From Paractinoplanes maris (GTDB lineage Bacteria > Actinomycetota > Actinomycetes > Mycobacteriales > Micromonosporaceae): a DNA stretch of 64,000 bases. The stretch spans positions 744,001-808,000 of the forward strand of contig NZ_JALPVL010000001.1 in NCBI RefSeq assembly GCF_023544465.1, given 5' to 3'. The translations under genes were made by a program, and so were the position numbers. The notes under the pieces are model-generated. The model was given only the letters and a program-made list of their open reading frames with translations. It did no database searches and was not told where the DNA came from. Positions 25,738-33,838 of the stretch are shown in pieces (the first letter of the stretch is position 1; every line of letters begins with the position of its first letter).

Positions 25738-28193
25738 GCTCCCACAGTCCCGCCCACCAGGCCCCGGCACCCAACACCCCGCCGCCGATGCCGGCCCGCA
25801 AACGCCCCCGCGGCCGCGGACCCGTGCGCCGGCGCCTGCTCCCCCGGCCCCGGGTCCTGCTCGGCACCCTGCTCCTGACCGTCTTCGTGGCCGTCCTGGT
25901 GGTGCAGGCCTACATCAACGCCGAGTTCACCGGCGACCACGTCGAGTCCGAGGTCGGTGACAACGCCACCGTCCCGGCCGACGTCCTCACCGGCGGCCCG
26001 GTCCTCAACACCACCGGCGGCCAGGAGAGCACCAGCCGGATGCCGCCCAAGACGATCGCGCTGACCTTCGACGACGGCCCCGATCCGGTGTGGACACCGC
26101 GGGTCCTCGACGTGCTGAAGGAGAACGACGCGCACGGCACGTTCTTCGTCGTCGGCTCGGAGGTGTCGCGCCATCCGGCCCTGGCCAAACGGATCACCGA
26201 CGAGGGCAACGAGCTGGGCCTGCACACCTTCACCCACGCCAACCTGCAGATCATCGCGCCCTGGCGACGCACGCTGGAGCTGTCCCAGACGCAGGTGGCG
26301 ATCGCCCGGGCCACCGGGGTGCACACCAACCTGGCCCGCTTCCCCTACTCGTCGAAGAACGAGGCGATCGACGACGAGAACTGGAAGATCATCAAGGACG
26401 CGGGCCGGCAGGGCTACCTGGTCGTCGTGAACGACACCGACAGCCAGGACTGGCAGCGCCCGGGCGTCGACCAGATCGTCCGCAACGCGACGCCGCCCGG
26501 CGAGACGTCGGCCGTCATCCTGTTCCACGACGCCGGCGGCGACCGGCAGCAGACCCTCGACTCCCTGCGCCGGTTCATCCCGGCCATGAAGGCGCGCGGC
26601 TACCAGTTCACGACGGTCACCGAGGGCCTCAACCGCACGATCGAGCAGAGCAACGCGGCCGCGGCGCCCGGCGCGAAACCCGTACCGAAACTGCCCGAGA
26701 ACCCCGCGGCCGCCACCAGCGACGTCTGGCGCGGCAGCGCGGTGATCTGGACGGTACGCGTGGCGGACGGCCTGGTCTGGGTCATCGCGATCCTGTTCCT
26801 GGTCGTCGGCGCGCTCACCATCGGGCGTACGGCTCTGCTGCTCCTTCTGGCCACCCGGCACACCCGGCAGCGCCGCAAGGACACCTGGAGCTGGGGTCCC
26901 CCGGTGACCGAGCCGGTGTCGGTGATCGTGCCCGCCTACAACGAGAAGGAGGGCATCGAGGCCGCGGTGCAGTCGCTGGCCGGCGGCGACTACCCGCACA
27001 TCGAAGTGGTGGTCGTCGACGACGGCAGCACCGACGGCACGGCCGCTCTCGTGGAGCAGATGCGGCTTCCCAACGTACGGGTGGTCCGGGTGCCCAACGG
27101 CGGCAAGTCCAACGCGCTGAACACCGGCATCGCCCTCGCCCGGCACGACCTGATCGTCACGGTCGACGGCGACACGATCTTCGAGCCCGACTCGATCACC
27201 AAGCTGGTGCAGCCGTTCGCCGATCCGTCGGTCGGCGCGATCGCCGGCAACGTCAAGGTCGGCAACCGGGAGAAAATGGTCGCCGCCTGGCAGCACATCG
27301 AATACGTGATCGGGTTCAACCTGGACCGTCGTCTCTACGAGGTGCTCGGCATCATGCCGACCGTGCCCGGGGCGATCGGCGCGTTCCGCCGTGAGGCGCT
27401 GGCCCAGGTCGGCGGGATCAGCGACGAGACGCTGGCCGAGGACACCGACGTGACGATGGCGATGCTGCGGCAGGGCTGGAAGGTCGTCTACGCCGAGGAC
27501 GCGAAGGCGTGGACCGAGGCACCGGCCACTCTGGAGCAGCTCTACCGCCAGCGCTACCGGTGGAGCTACGGCACCATGCAGGCGATGTGGAAGCACCGCC
27601 GGGCACTGTTCGACAAGGGCCCGTCGGGTCGCTTCGGCCGCGTCGGGCTGCCGTTCCTGGCGCTGTTCGGGGTGGCGCTGCCGATGCTGGCCCCGGTCGT
27701 CGACATCATGCTCGTCTACGGCCTGGTCTTCTGGGAGCTCGAGGAGACCGTGGTGGCCTGGCTGGGCATGCTGACGCTGCAGCTGTTCACCGCGGCGGTG
27801 GCGTTCCGCTTCGACCGCGAGTCGCTCAAGCCGCTGTGGCGGTTGCCGTTGCAGCAGTTCGCCTACCGCCAGCTGATGTATCTGGTGCTGATGCAATCGG
27901 CGACCACGGCCCTGACCGGTGGCCGGCTGCGCTGGCACAAGTTGCACCGCGCCGGTCTGGGCACACGGGTGAGCACCGTTCCCCCGCCGCCCCAGCCGGC
28001 CGTCGCACCGGTCCTGGACACCTGGCCGTCAACGCTGGGCCAGACCCGGGTCGAGACGCACCCGGCGGCGGGGCGAGCCATGGCCCGGCCCGCGGTGCCG
28101 ACCCAGACGGCCCGCGACCGTTACGACCCCGAGGACCTCCCGTCAGCCGGCTCGCCCCCGGGTGGCGGCTCCGGCCCGGTCTACACCGGGTAA
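25734..28193 (+). CDS. Fused polysaccharide deacetylase (NodB/CE4) and processive glycosyltransferase (NodC/PgaC-like)
   Basis: An 819-residue membrane enzyme. After a basic head and a helix at about 41-60, residues 105-300 form a CE4 deacetylase with TFDDGPDP (111-118), metal histidines in HTFTH (164-168), RFPY and LFHDAGG. A second membrane helix (about 333-375) leads to a family 2 glycosyltransferase with VIVPAYNE (397-404), DDGS (429-432), DGD (478-480), AEDTD (569-573) and QRYRW (606-610), then further helices. This is the chitin/PNAG/hyaluronan synthase pattern, so it probably polymerises GlcNAc across the membrane and de-N-acetylates it outside. All catalytic residues look intact. The tail after residue 745 is Pro-rich. 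Confidence 0.92.
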   Translation: MSSHSPAHQAPAPNTPPPMPARKRPRGRGPVRRRLLPRPRVLLGTLLLTVFVAVLVVQAYINAEFTGDHVESEVGDNATVPADVLTGGPVLNTTGGQESTSRMPPKTIALTFDDGPDPVWTPRVLDVLKENDAHGTFFVVGSEVSRHPALAKRITDEGNELGLHTFTHANLQIIAPWRRTLELSQTQVAIARATGVHTNLARFPYSSKNEAIDDENWKIIKDAGRQGYLVVVNDTDSQDWQRPGVDQIVRNATPPGETSAVILFHDAGGDRQQTLDSLRRFIPAMKARGYQFTTVTEGLNRTIEQSNAAAAPGAKPVPKLPENPAAATSDVWRGSAVIWTVRVADGLVWVIAILFLVVGALTIGRTALLLLLATRHTRQRRKDTWSWGPPVTEPVSVIVPAYNEKEGIEAAVQSLAGGDYPHIEVVVVDDGSTDGTAALVEQMRLPNVRVVRVPNGGKSNALNTGIALARHDLIVTVDGDTIFEPDSITKLVQPFADPSVGAIAGNVKVGNREKMVAAWQHIEYVIGFNLDRRLYEVLGIMPTVPGAIGAFRREALAQVGGISDETLAEDTDVTMAMLRQGWKVVYAEDAKAWTEAPATLEQLYRQRYRWSYGTMQAMWKHRRALFDKGPSGRFGRVGLPFLALFGVALPMLAPVVDIMLVYGLVFWELEETVVAWLGMLTLQLFTAAVAFRFDRESLKPLWRLPLQQFAYRQLMYLVLMQSATTALTGGRLRWHKLHRAGLGTRVSTVPPPPQPAVAPVLDTWPSTLGQTRVETHPAAGRAMARPAVPTQTARDRYDPEDLPSAGSPPGGGSGPVYTG

Positions 28194-28199
28194 TGCGTC

Positions 28200-28242
28200 G
28201 GCCCGCGTCCCCCTCGAACTGCAGCCGAGTGGGGCGCGGGCC
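28200..28242. terminator. Strong hairpin between convergent genes
   Basis: GGCCCGCG-t-CCCC pairs with GGGG-CGCGGGCC and an inner CTCG/CGAG pair closes the loop. It begins six bases after the stop at 28193 and serves both convergent genes. Confidence 0.75.
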
Positions 28243-28260
28243 GATGTGTCTCGTCGAGAC

Positions 28261-29505
28261 CTACGCAGTGGCCGGCGCGGACAGCAGCACGGACGGATCG
28301 GGATTGGCCGGCGGGAAGACGACGTGCAGCGAGGTGCCGTCACCGGGCCGGTCCGAGAGCGCGACCGTGGCGTGGTGCGCGTCCAGGATCTTCTTCGCCA
28401 CCGCGAGCCCCCGATCGGGCCCGGGCACGCTCGCCGGGTTGGCGATCGCGCCGTAGTACAGGTGCGGGAACAGCTCGGGCCGCATCCCGTCGGGCATGTC
28501 CATGTCGTCGAGGTGGACCGCCGGACCGGACTCGAGGTCGGTGCCGACCCGCACCCGGCCCCCCGACGGCGTGTATTTCACCGCCGCGAACAGCAGGTGG
28601 GTCAGCACCTGCTCGAGCCGCACCGGATCGGCGATGATCGGCAGCGCCGGCCCACCGGCCTGGTTGAGGATCCAGATCTGCTTGCTCGCCGCGATCGGCC
28701 GGACCGCCTCGACCGCCCGCCGGGTGATGCCGGTGAGGTCGATCTGCCGCATGTGCAGGCACTCGGAGCCGAAACCGGCCTCGGCCATCTCGGTCAGGTG
28801 ATGCAACAGGTCGAGGAAGCCGCGGATGTGCCCGGCGGTGGCCCGGGCCACGAGGTCGGCCATCTCGGCGTCCTGGTGGCCGGTCTGGCCCAGATTCTCG
28901 ACGTACGCCGAGAGCAACCGCAGCGGCGCCCGGAGATCACCGCCGAGCAGCCCGGTCAGGTCGTCCTTGCGCCTCTCCAGCTCCTGCAGCCGGGCCGTGG
29001 TGTTGGCCAGCGCGACCGCGTGCCGGCGCAGCTCCATCTGGGAGGTCACCTGCCGGGCCAGCGCGCGCAGCGCCTGCAACTGCTCGATGTCGAGCCGGCG
29101 CGGCTCGTCGTCGACCACGCACAGCGTGCCCAGCGCGAACCCGTCGGTCGTGACCAGTGGGGCACCGGCGTAGAACCGGATCCCCGTCGGCCCGGTCACC
29201 AGCGGATTGTCGGCGAACCGGCGGTCCTTGGTGGCGTCGGGCACGACCATCAGGTCACGCCCCAGGATCGCGTGGGCGCAGAACGCGCTGTCGCGGTCGG
29301 TTCCGGTCTCCTCCGTGCCGACCCGCGCCTTGAACCATTGCCGGTCGGTGTCGAGCAGGGTGACCAGCGACATCGGCGTCCGGCACACGCTCGACGCGAG
29401 GGCGACGATGTCGTCGAAGTCCTGTTCCGGTTCGCTGTCGAGGATGTCGAGCGCGTACAGGGCGGCGAGCCGGTCGGTTTCGTTGTCGGGCAGGGAAGCT
29501 TTCAT
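28261..29505 (-). CDS. GAF-domain protein with degenerate histidine-kinase core
   Basis: A 414-residue soluble protein. Residues about 18-160 are a GAF domain of the type linked to sensor kinases (DFDDIVALASSVCRTPMSLV opening, FYAGAPLVTTDGFALGTLCVVD). Residues 180-395 follow the HisKA/HATPase layout, but the phosphoacceptor position reads GGDLRAPL (188-195) where SHELRTPL is expected, the N box LTHLLFAAVKYTP (301-313) has A307 for asparagine, and the G1 DxGxG motif reads DDMDMPDG. The G2-like GLAVAKKIL remains. It is therefore probably not an active kinase but a sensor or scaffold. ATG at 29503-29505 has GGAGG five bases upstream. Confidence 0.85.
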   Translation of the reverse strand: MKASLPDNETDRLAALYALDILDSEPEQDFDDIVALASSVCRTPMSLVTLLDTDRQWFKARVGTEETGTDRDSAFCAHAILGRDLMVVPDATKDRRFADNPLVTGPTGIRFYAGAPLVTTDGFALGTLCVVDDEPRRLDIEQLQALRALARQVTSQMELRRHAVALANTTARLQELERRKDDLTGLLGGDLRAPLRLLSAYVENLGQTGHQDAEMADLVARATAGHIRGFLDLLHHLTEMAEAGFGSECLHMRQIDLTGITRRAVEAVRPIAASKQIWILNQAGGPALPIIADPVRLEQVLTHLLFAAVKYTPSGGRVRVGTDLESGPAVHLDDMDMPDGMRPELFPHLYYGAIANPASVPGPDRGLAVAKKILDAHHATVALSDRPGDGTSLHVVFPPANPDPSVLLSAPATA

Positions 29506-29575
29506 GGGCACCTCCGAAGGCCTGCTTCAGAGGTACCACACAAAAGTAGCTGTCCCGACTTTTCGGACAGCAGCC

Positions 29576-30445
29576 TCAGGCGGTGAGCGAACCCGCCGGA
29601 CGCCACTGCTTGAGCGGCTGCGTGGCCACCGGCCAGCCGAGGTGGGTGCGCAGCTCCTCCGGGGTGCAGAGGATGTCGGCGCCCAGCTCGACCTCGGCCA
29701 CCTTGCGGGCGGCCACCGGGTCGGGGTCGAAACCGTAGACCTCGGGCCACTGGCGTCGCAGCCGGGGCTCGCCGCCGAACGTCGGGTCGGCGTTCTCCAG
29801 CACCATCGGGTCGCCGTAGACCGCGCCCTGGGCGCCGGCGAGCAAGCCGTACCAGATCGCGCTGCACAGCCGGTTGGACACGACCCGCTTGTGCCGCCGG
29901 AGCTCGGCCAGCTGGCGCACCAGGAAGTCACGGTCGTGGTCGCGCCACCAGAAGCCCCGGTAGCCGTGGCAGATGACCCGGAAGCCGGCCTTCTCGTAGA
30001 GCCGGCGGATCGCCTTGACCTTGTGCTCGTTCCAGTACAGGCACACCGTGAGCGGACCGGTCTCGTGCGCCTTGAGTTCGTCGATCAGGCGCTGGTGGTC
30101 ACCCATGACCTCCTGCCCCTCCCAGCCGTGGAAGGGGTAGAAGATCGTGCCGTCGCGCTGGGACTCGTCGGCCGGCGTCTCGTCCATCTCCAGGAGATAG
30201 GCGAAGGGCGAGCCGATCGCGATGACGTCGCGCCGGCCCTGCGACCAGGCCCGGCGGCGCACCTGCTCGGACCAGACCAGCAGGCGGCTGCCGTCGACGA
30301 ACGGGACACCGGGGGCCAGGCCGTCGCCGATGTTCCACCCGTGCTGCAGGTAGCCCTGCATGCGCGGCGGGTGCATCCAATCGTCCAGCTGGGCGTAACG
30401 GGCAAGCAGGTGAGCGTGACCGTAGTAGTAGTTGGCGTGGTGCAT
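29576..30445 (-). CDS. Unknown protein of a putative surface-sugar cluster
   Basis: A 289-residue soluble protein, very rich in aromatic residues, that I cannot assign. It opens MHHANYYYGHAHLLARY, has IFYPFHGWEGQEVMGDHQRLIDEL near residue 105 and a central segment LTVCLYWNEHKVKAIRRLYEKAGFRV that resembles the Rossmann-like second half of a glycosyl- or pyruvyl-transferase, then RHKRVVSNRLCSAIWYGLLAG. It is divergent from an aldo/keto reductase and SDR pair, which suggests a nucleotide-sugar or glycan-modifying context. ATG at 30443-30445 has GAGGG close upstream. Confidence 0.65.
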   Translation of the reverse strand: MHHANYYYGHAHLLARYAQLDDWMHPPRMQGYLQHGWNIGDGLAPGVPFVDGSRLLVWSEQVRRRAWSQGRRDVIAIGSPFAYLLEMDETPADESQRDGTIFYPFHGWEGQEVMGDHQRLIDELKAHETGPLTVCLYWNEHKVKAIRRLYEKAGFRVICHGYRGFWWRDHDRDFLVRQLAELRRHKRVVSNRLCSAIWYGLLAGAQGAVYGDPMVLENADPTFGGEPRLRRQWPEVYGFDPDPVAARKVAEVELGADILCTPEELRTHLGWPVATQPLKQWRPAGSLTA

Positions 30446-30484
30446 ACCCTCATCCAGGTTGCGCAGCGGCGGGCGATACGTTCA

Positions 30485-30511
30485 GGGCGTACGGCCTTTT
30501 CGGGCGTACGG
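30485..30511. repeat. Direct repeat in the divergent promoter region
   Basis: GGGCGTACGG occurs at 30485-30494 and again at 30502-30511, 17 bases apart, between the divergent genes at 30445 and 30576. The core CGTACG is palindromic, so each copy could bind one dimer of a regulator. CGTACG is frequent in this genome, which weakens the case. Confidence 0.4.
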
Positions 30512-30575
30512 CGAGCGATTGTACCGTTCGGATCGACCATCAACTAACGGCGAGGCAGCCGGCGGAGGACGACGG

Positions 30576-31478
30576 ATGAAAGACCAGGCGGGGCCGGTTG
30601 TCCCGGTCCGGGCGCGGGGCGCCTACCGCCAGTCGGCGCTGGTGCTCGGCACGGCTCAGCTCGGTGGGGCGTACGGCATAGCCAACCGCACCGGCGTGCC
30701 GGACGACAACGCCGCGGTACGCATGCTGACCGCCGCCCAGGAGCTCGGAGTCACCCACGTCGACACCGCCCGGGCGTACGGGGACAGCGAGCGCCGGCTC
30801 GGGGCCGCGCTGCCCGGTCTCGACCTCGCCGTCATCACCAAGATCGGCCCCGGCGCCCCGGTGCGCGAGAGTCTCGCCGCCAGCCGCCAGGCCCTGGGTC
30901 TCACCGCCCCGCTGACGGTCCTGCTGCACCGCGCGGCCGACGCCGAGGCCGGCTGGTCCGACCTGCGCCGCTGCCTCGAGACGGGCGAGGCCGATCGGGT
31001 GGGCGTCTCGGTGCAGTCGCCCGACGAGCTGCGCCGGGTGCTCACGCTGCCCGATCTCGGCTACGTCCAGTTGCCGTGCAACATTCTCGACAAGCGCTGG
31101 CTCGCGGTCTTCACCAACATTCCGGACGATCTGGTCGTCACTGTCCGCAGCGCGTACCTGCAGGGGCTGCTCGCCGCCGGCCGTGAGGTGGCCTGGCCGC
31201 ACCTGCCGGACGCCGAGCGCGACCGGGTCGTCGCCACCCTCGACCGGCTGGCCGTCGAGTTCGGGCGCGAGGACCGTACGGATCTCTGCCTGGCCTACCT
31301 GCTGTCGCTGCCCTGGGTCACCTCGCTGGTGGTCGGGGCCGAGACCGAGGAACAGCTGCGGCGCAACGCCGACCTGATCAGCCGCAAGCCGCTGACCGAC
31401 GCCGAACGGGAGCAGGCGCTGGCCGAGCTGCCCGAGCTGCCGGTGGAGCTGCTCGACCCGAGCCGGTGGAACGCATGA
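30576..31478 (+). CDS. Aldo/keto reductase
   Basis: NAD(P)-dependent oxidoreductase of the aldo/keto reductase TIM-barrel superfamily, 300 residues. It opens LVLGTAQLGGAYGIANRTG, has the catalytic-tyrosine region THVDTARAYGDSERRLG (D and Y of the tetrad), the lysine in VITKIG, and the C-terminal cofactor segment SLVVGAETEEQLRRN. The GTAQLGGAYGIAN variety is typical of enzymes in surface-sugar clusters. ATG at 30576 is chosen over the longer frame because GGAGG lies seven bases before it. Its stop overlaps the next start (ATGA), so it is coupled to the SDR. Confidence 0.9.
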   Translation: MKDQAGPVVPVRARGAYRQSALVLGTAQLGGAYGIANRTGVPDDNAAVRMLTAAQELGVTHVDTARAYGDSERRLGAALPGLDLAVITKIGPGAPVRESLAASRQALGLTAPLTVLLHRAADAEAGWSDLRRCLETGEADRVGVSVQSPDELRRVLTLPDLGYVQLPCNILDKRWLAVFTNIPDDLVVTVRSAYLQGLLAAGREVAWPHLPDAERDRVVATLDRLAVEFGREDRTDLCLAYLLSLPWVTSLVVGAETEEQLRRNADLISRKPLTDAEREQALAELPELPVELLDPSRWNA

Positions 31479-32254
31479 CGACGCTGGACGACTTCTTCGG
31501 CCTGCGCGGCCGGGTGGCGGTGGTGACCGGCGCGACCGGCCGCCTGGGCCAGGTCATGGCCGAGGCGCTGGCCGTGGCCGGAGCGACCACCTGGCTGGTC
31601 GGCCGCGACCAGGGCCGCCTCGACGCGCTGGCCGCCAAGCTGCCCGGTGACTGCCGGGCCGCCCGCTGCGACGTCACCGTCGACGAGGACGTGGCCGCGC
31701 TCGGCGCCCGCCTGCGCGACGAGCACGGCCGGCTGGACGTGCTGGTGCACAACGCACACGTCGGGAAGGGCGGCTCGCTGCGCACCTCGAAACCGTCGGA
31801 CTATCGGGAAGCGGCCGACTTGGCGCTGGGCGCTTTCCAGCGCCTCCTGGACGCGACCCGCCCCCTGCTCGAGGCGGCCGACGGCTCCCCGTCGATCATC
31901 AACGTCGCTTCGATGTACGGCGTGGTCAGCCCCAAGCCCCACCTGTACGACACGCCCGAGGCCGGCAACCCGCCCTATTACGGCGCCGTCAAAGCCGGCC
32001 TGGTGCAACTCACCCGCTACGCGGCGGTCGAACTGGGCCCAGCCGGCATCCGGGTCAACTGCGTGACGCCCGGCCCGTTCCCCGGCGACGGCGGCGACCG
32101 CGAGCTGGTCGCCCGGCTGGCCCAGCAAACCCCCCTGGGCCGCGTCGGCGACGCCGCCGAGATCGCCACCACGATCCTCTACCTGGCGTCCCCACGATCC
32201 AGCTACACAACCGGCACCAACGTCGTCGTCGACGGTGGCTGGACGATCTGGTGA
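31475..32254 (+). CDS. Short-chain dehydrogenase/reductase
   Basis: Classical SDR of 259 residues with the Rossmann TGATGRLGQ motif near residue 18, the NAxxG-equivalent VHNAHVGKGG, the catalytic serine in NVASMYG, YGAVKAG (YxxxK), and the C-terminal TTGTNVVVDGGWTIW. Its closest style is PtmA-like and sugar-modifying SDRs. ATG at 31475 overlaps the stop of the aldo/keto reductase. The two enzymes probably act in sequence on one sugar substrate, which cannot be named from sequence. Confidence 0.9.
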   Translation: MTTLDDFFGLRGRVAVVTGATGRLGQVMAEALAVAGATTWLVGRDQGRLDALAAKLPGDCRAARCDVTVDEDVAALGARLRDEHGRLDVLVHNAHVGKGGSLRTSKPSDYREAADLALGAFQRLLDATRPLLEAADGSPSIINVASMYGVVSPKPHLYDTPEAGNPPYYGAVKAGLVQLTRYAAVELGPAGIRVNCVTPGPFPGDGGDRELVARLAQQTPLGRVGDAAEIATTILYLASPRSSYTTGTNVVVDGGWTIW

Positions 32255-32315
32255 CGATGCGTCCCGGCGCCGCGGCCCGGCCGCACCCATCCACGATCCG
32301 CTCTACGATCCGCGA

Positions 32316-32611
32316 ATGCCCTTCACCGACTACTTTCTCGCCCCCGACGACACCATCGCACTGACCGCCCTCCCCGACGGCGGCCCCGTCTCGACCGACC
32401 TGCCCACAGTCGAAGCAAAGAACATCGACCCGGTGGTCAACCTGGGCAACCTGGAATCGATCCTGACCAACACCTCGTACGAAGCAGTGCTGTCCGACCC
32501 CCGTTACTGGCCGGCCTGGACCCCACCGGCATAGAGTCCTTCCTCCACCGCCTGGCCGCGCTGACCCGCCAAGCGAACGGCTGGCACCTCTACTGCTACT
32601 GGGCGCTCTGA
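32316..32611 (+). pseudogene. Remnant of a small acidic protein gene (internal deletion and frameshift)
   Basis: ATG at 32316 opens MPFTDYFLAPDDTIALTAL, continues through NIDPVVNLGNLESIL and stops at 32534. In the +1 frame the sense continues past that stop as GLDPTGIESFLHRLAALTRQANGWHLYCYWAL, ending at 32611. The two parts look like the head and tail of a small protein family of this group whose middle is missing; that recollection is not checked. The gene is therefore probably broken by a deletion that also shifted the frame. Confidence 0.5.
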
Positions 32612-32624
32612 CTACCGCCGCTCG

Positions 32625-33470
32625 TCAGCCGAGGAGCTCTACCAGGCGGGTGTCGCCGTCTACGACACGTTCGAGATTGACTTCAGCTGTCGCGGCGACT
32701 TGAAGTGGCGAGGTTGCTCCGACCGCACTGGCGTGAACGATCCGATCAATGCCCGCCCCGACGAGCGGAGCCGCCGTGCGCAGCGTTCCACCGAGCGCGA
32801 CGGAAGTCAGGTCTCCCGCGTGGACGATGAGATTTCGCTGCCGGTAGAGACGGCGGAAGGCGTCTTCCACTTGGGAAATGATCCTCGGCAGGACTGCGGC
32901 GGGTTGGGCTACGAGTGCTTGCACCCGTTGTAACGCCAGACGATGGCGAGTACGAGCGAACCCGGTCACCATCCCGGCTTCGACGGCATCCTCGAAGATG
33001 CGCGCCTTGTCGATGTTCTCCGGCGTCTGACGTATTTTCTCCGCCAGAGTGTCCGCGAACTCACCGGCATAGGCGTTCGCCAAAGAAGTCAGCTCGGCTC
33101 TGATGTAGCTGCAAGCCACGATTCGCGCCATGCGAGTCGCCGCCACCACCCGATTTCTGCCGTCTCCGGGCCCGATGAAAAGCGCCTCGATCGCCGCCCA
33201 GCTCCCCCGGCAACCGCTGCGGCCGGCGTGCCCGAGTCGAGCGGCTCCAGCAACTCCAGTGCGGAGCACGGACCAGCGCATCACTCAGATACTTGACCGA
33301 GGGCTCGGACAGGACACCTTCGTGCCTCGCTCGACGCGCCTCCAGAAGTTCCCTCGTCTCCAACACCGAACTCAGGCGCCACAGTTGCCGGTTCCAGGGG
33401 TCGACCGGGAGTAGTAGTCCAGCAGCCTCTTGTGCACGCCACGGTCATACGGCTTGTCAACCAAAACCAC
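32625..33470 (-). pseudogene. Multiply frameshifted HEPN-type gene
   Basis: The longest frame (32625-33284, 219 codons) contains SWAAIEALFIGPGDGRNRVVAATRMARIV in parts and ends with a HEPN-like motif RQRNLIVHAG (R-x4-H). Upstream, protein-like pieces continue only by changing frame: LELLEPLDSGTPAAAVAG, then NRQLWRLSSVLETRELLEARRARHEG with VKYLSDALVRA, then VVLVDKPYDRGVHKRLLDYYS back to about 33470. At least three shifts are needed. HEPN proteins are often RNases of defence systems, so this looks like a dead defence or toxin gene. Codon use is less GC-biased than in neighbours. Confidence 0.55.
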
Positions 33471-33495
33471 AGCGGGTTACCCTCCGGGGCGTAGT

Positions 33496-33534
33496 GGGGG
33501 GAAGTCGCCGTAACGGCCGCTTCCCCCCTTTTTT
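33496..33534 (+). terminator. Textbook intrinsic terminator with T tract
   Basis: GGGGGGAAG pairs with CTTCCCCCC, an inner GCCG/CGGC pair closes a TAA loop, and TTTTTT follows at 33529-33534. It points along the plus strand, yet the nearest intact plus-strand gene ends over 1.2 kb upstream, so the transcript it ends is not evident. Confidence 0.8.
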
Positions 33535-33632
33535 GTCTGCACACGCTCTTCCTGGTCGAGCCAGAAAAGCTACGTGCCTAGTAGTCGCATGTCAACCAAC
33601 TGACGCTTCCCCGAGACCACGCCTGGCGACAA

Positions 33633-33663
33633 CGAAAAAGGCCCGATCCTCAGATCGGGCCTT
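33633..33663 (-). terminator. Intrinsic terminator of tRNA-Ala
   Basis: AAGGCCCGATC pairs perfectly with GATCGGGCCTT around a CTCA loop, and on the minus strand the stem is followed by TTTTT. It lies 23 bases after the tRNA 3' end. Confidence 0.85.
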
Positions 33664-33685
33664 GCACGTGAGACATTCTTGCTTG

Positions 33686-33759
33686 TGGAGCTGTGGGGAT
33701 TTGAACCCCAGACCCCCTCGATGCGAACGAGGTGCGCTACCAGACTGCGCCACAGCCCC
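33686..33759 (-). tRNA. tRNA-Ala (anticodon CGC)
   Basis: The minus strand folds as a complete cloverleaf: acceptor GGGGCTG/CAGCTCC with the alanine-identity G3:U70 pair, D arm GCGC/GCGC, anticodon stem CCTCG/CGAGG with loop TTCGCAT giving anticodon CGC, T arm TGGGG/CCCCA around TTCAAAT, and discriminator A. CCA is not encoded. Gene debris lies just downstream of its 3' end. Confidence 0.95.
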
Positions 33760-33838
33760 TTACCAGCCCTCGGACAGCTGTCCGGGGAACCTCAAGAAGG
33801 CTAACAGGTTCCTGGCCGGCGCCGCGAACCGGGCCTAC

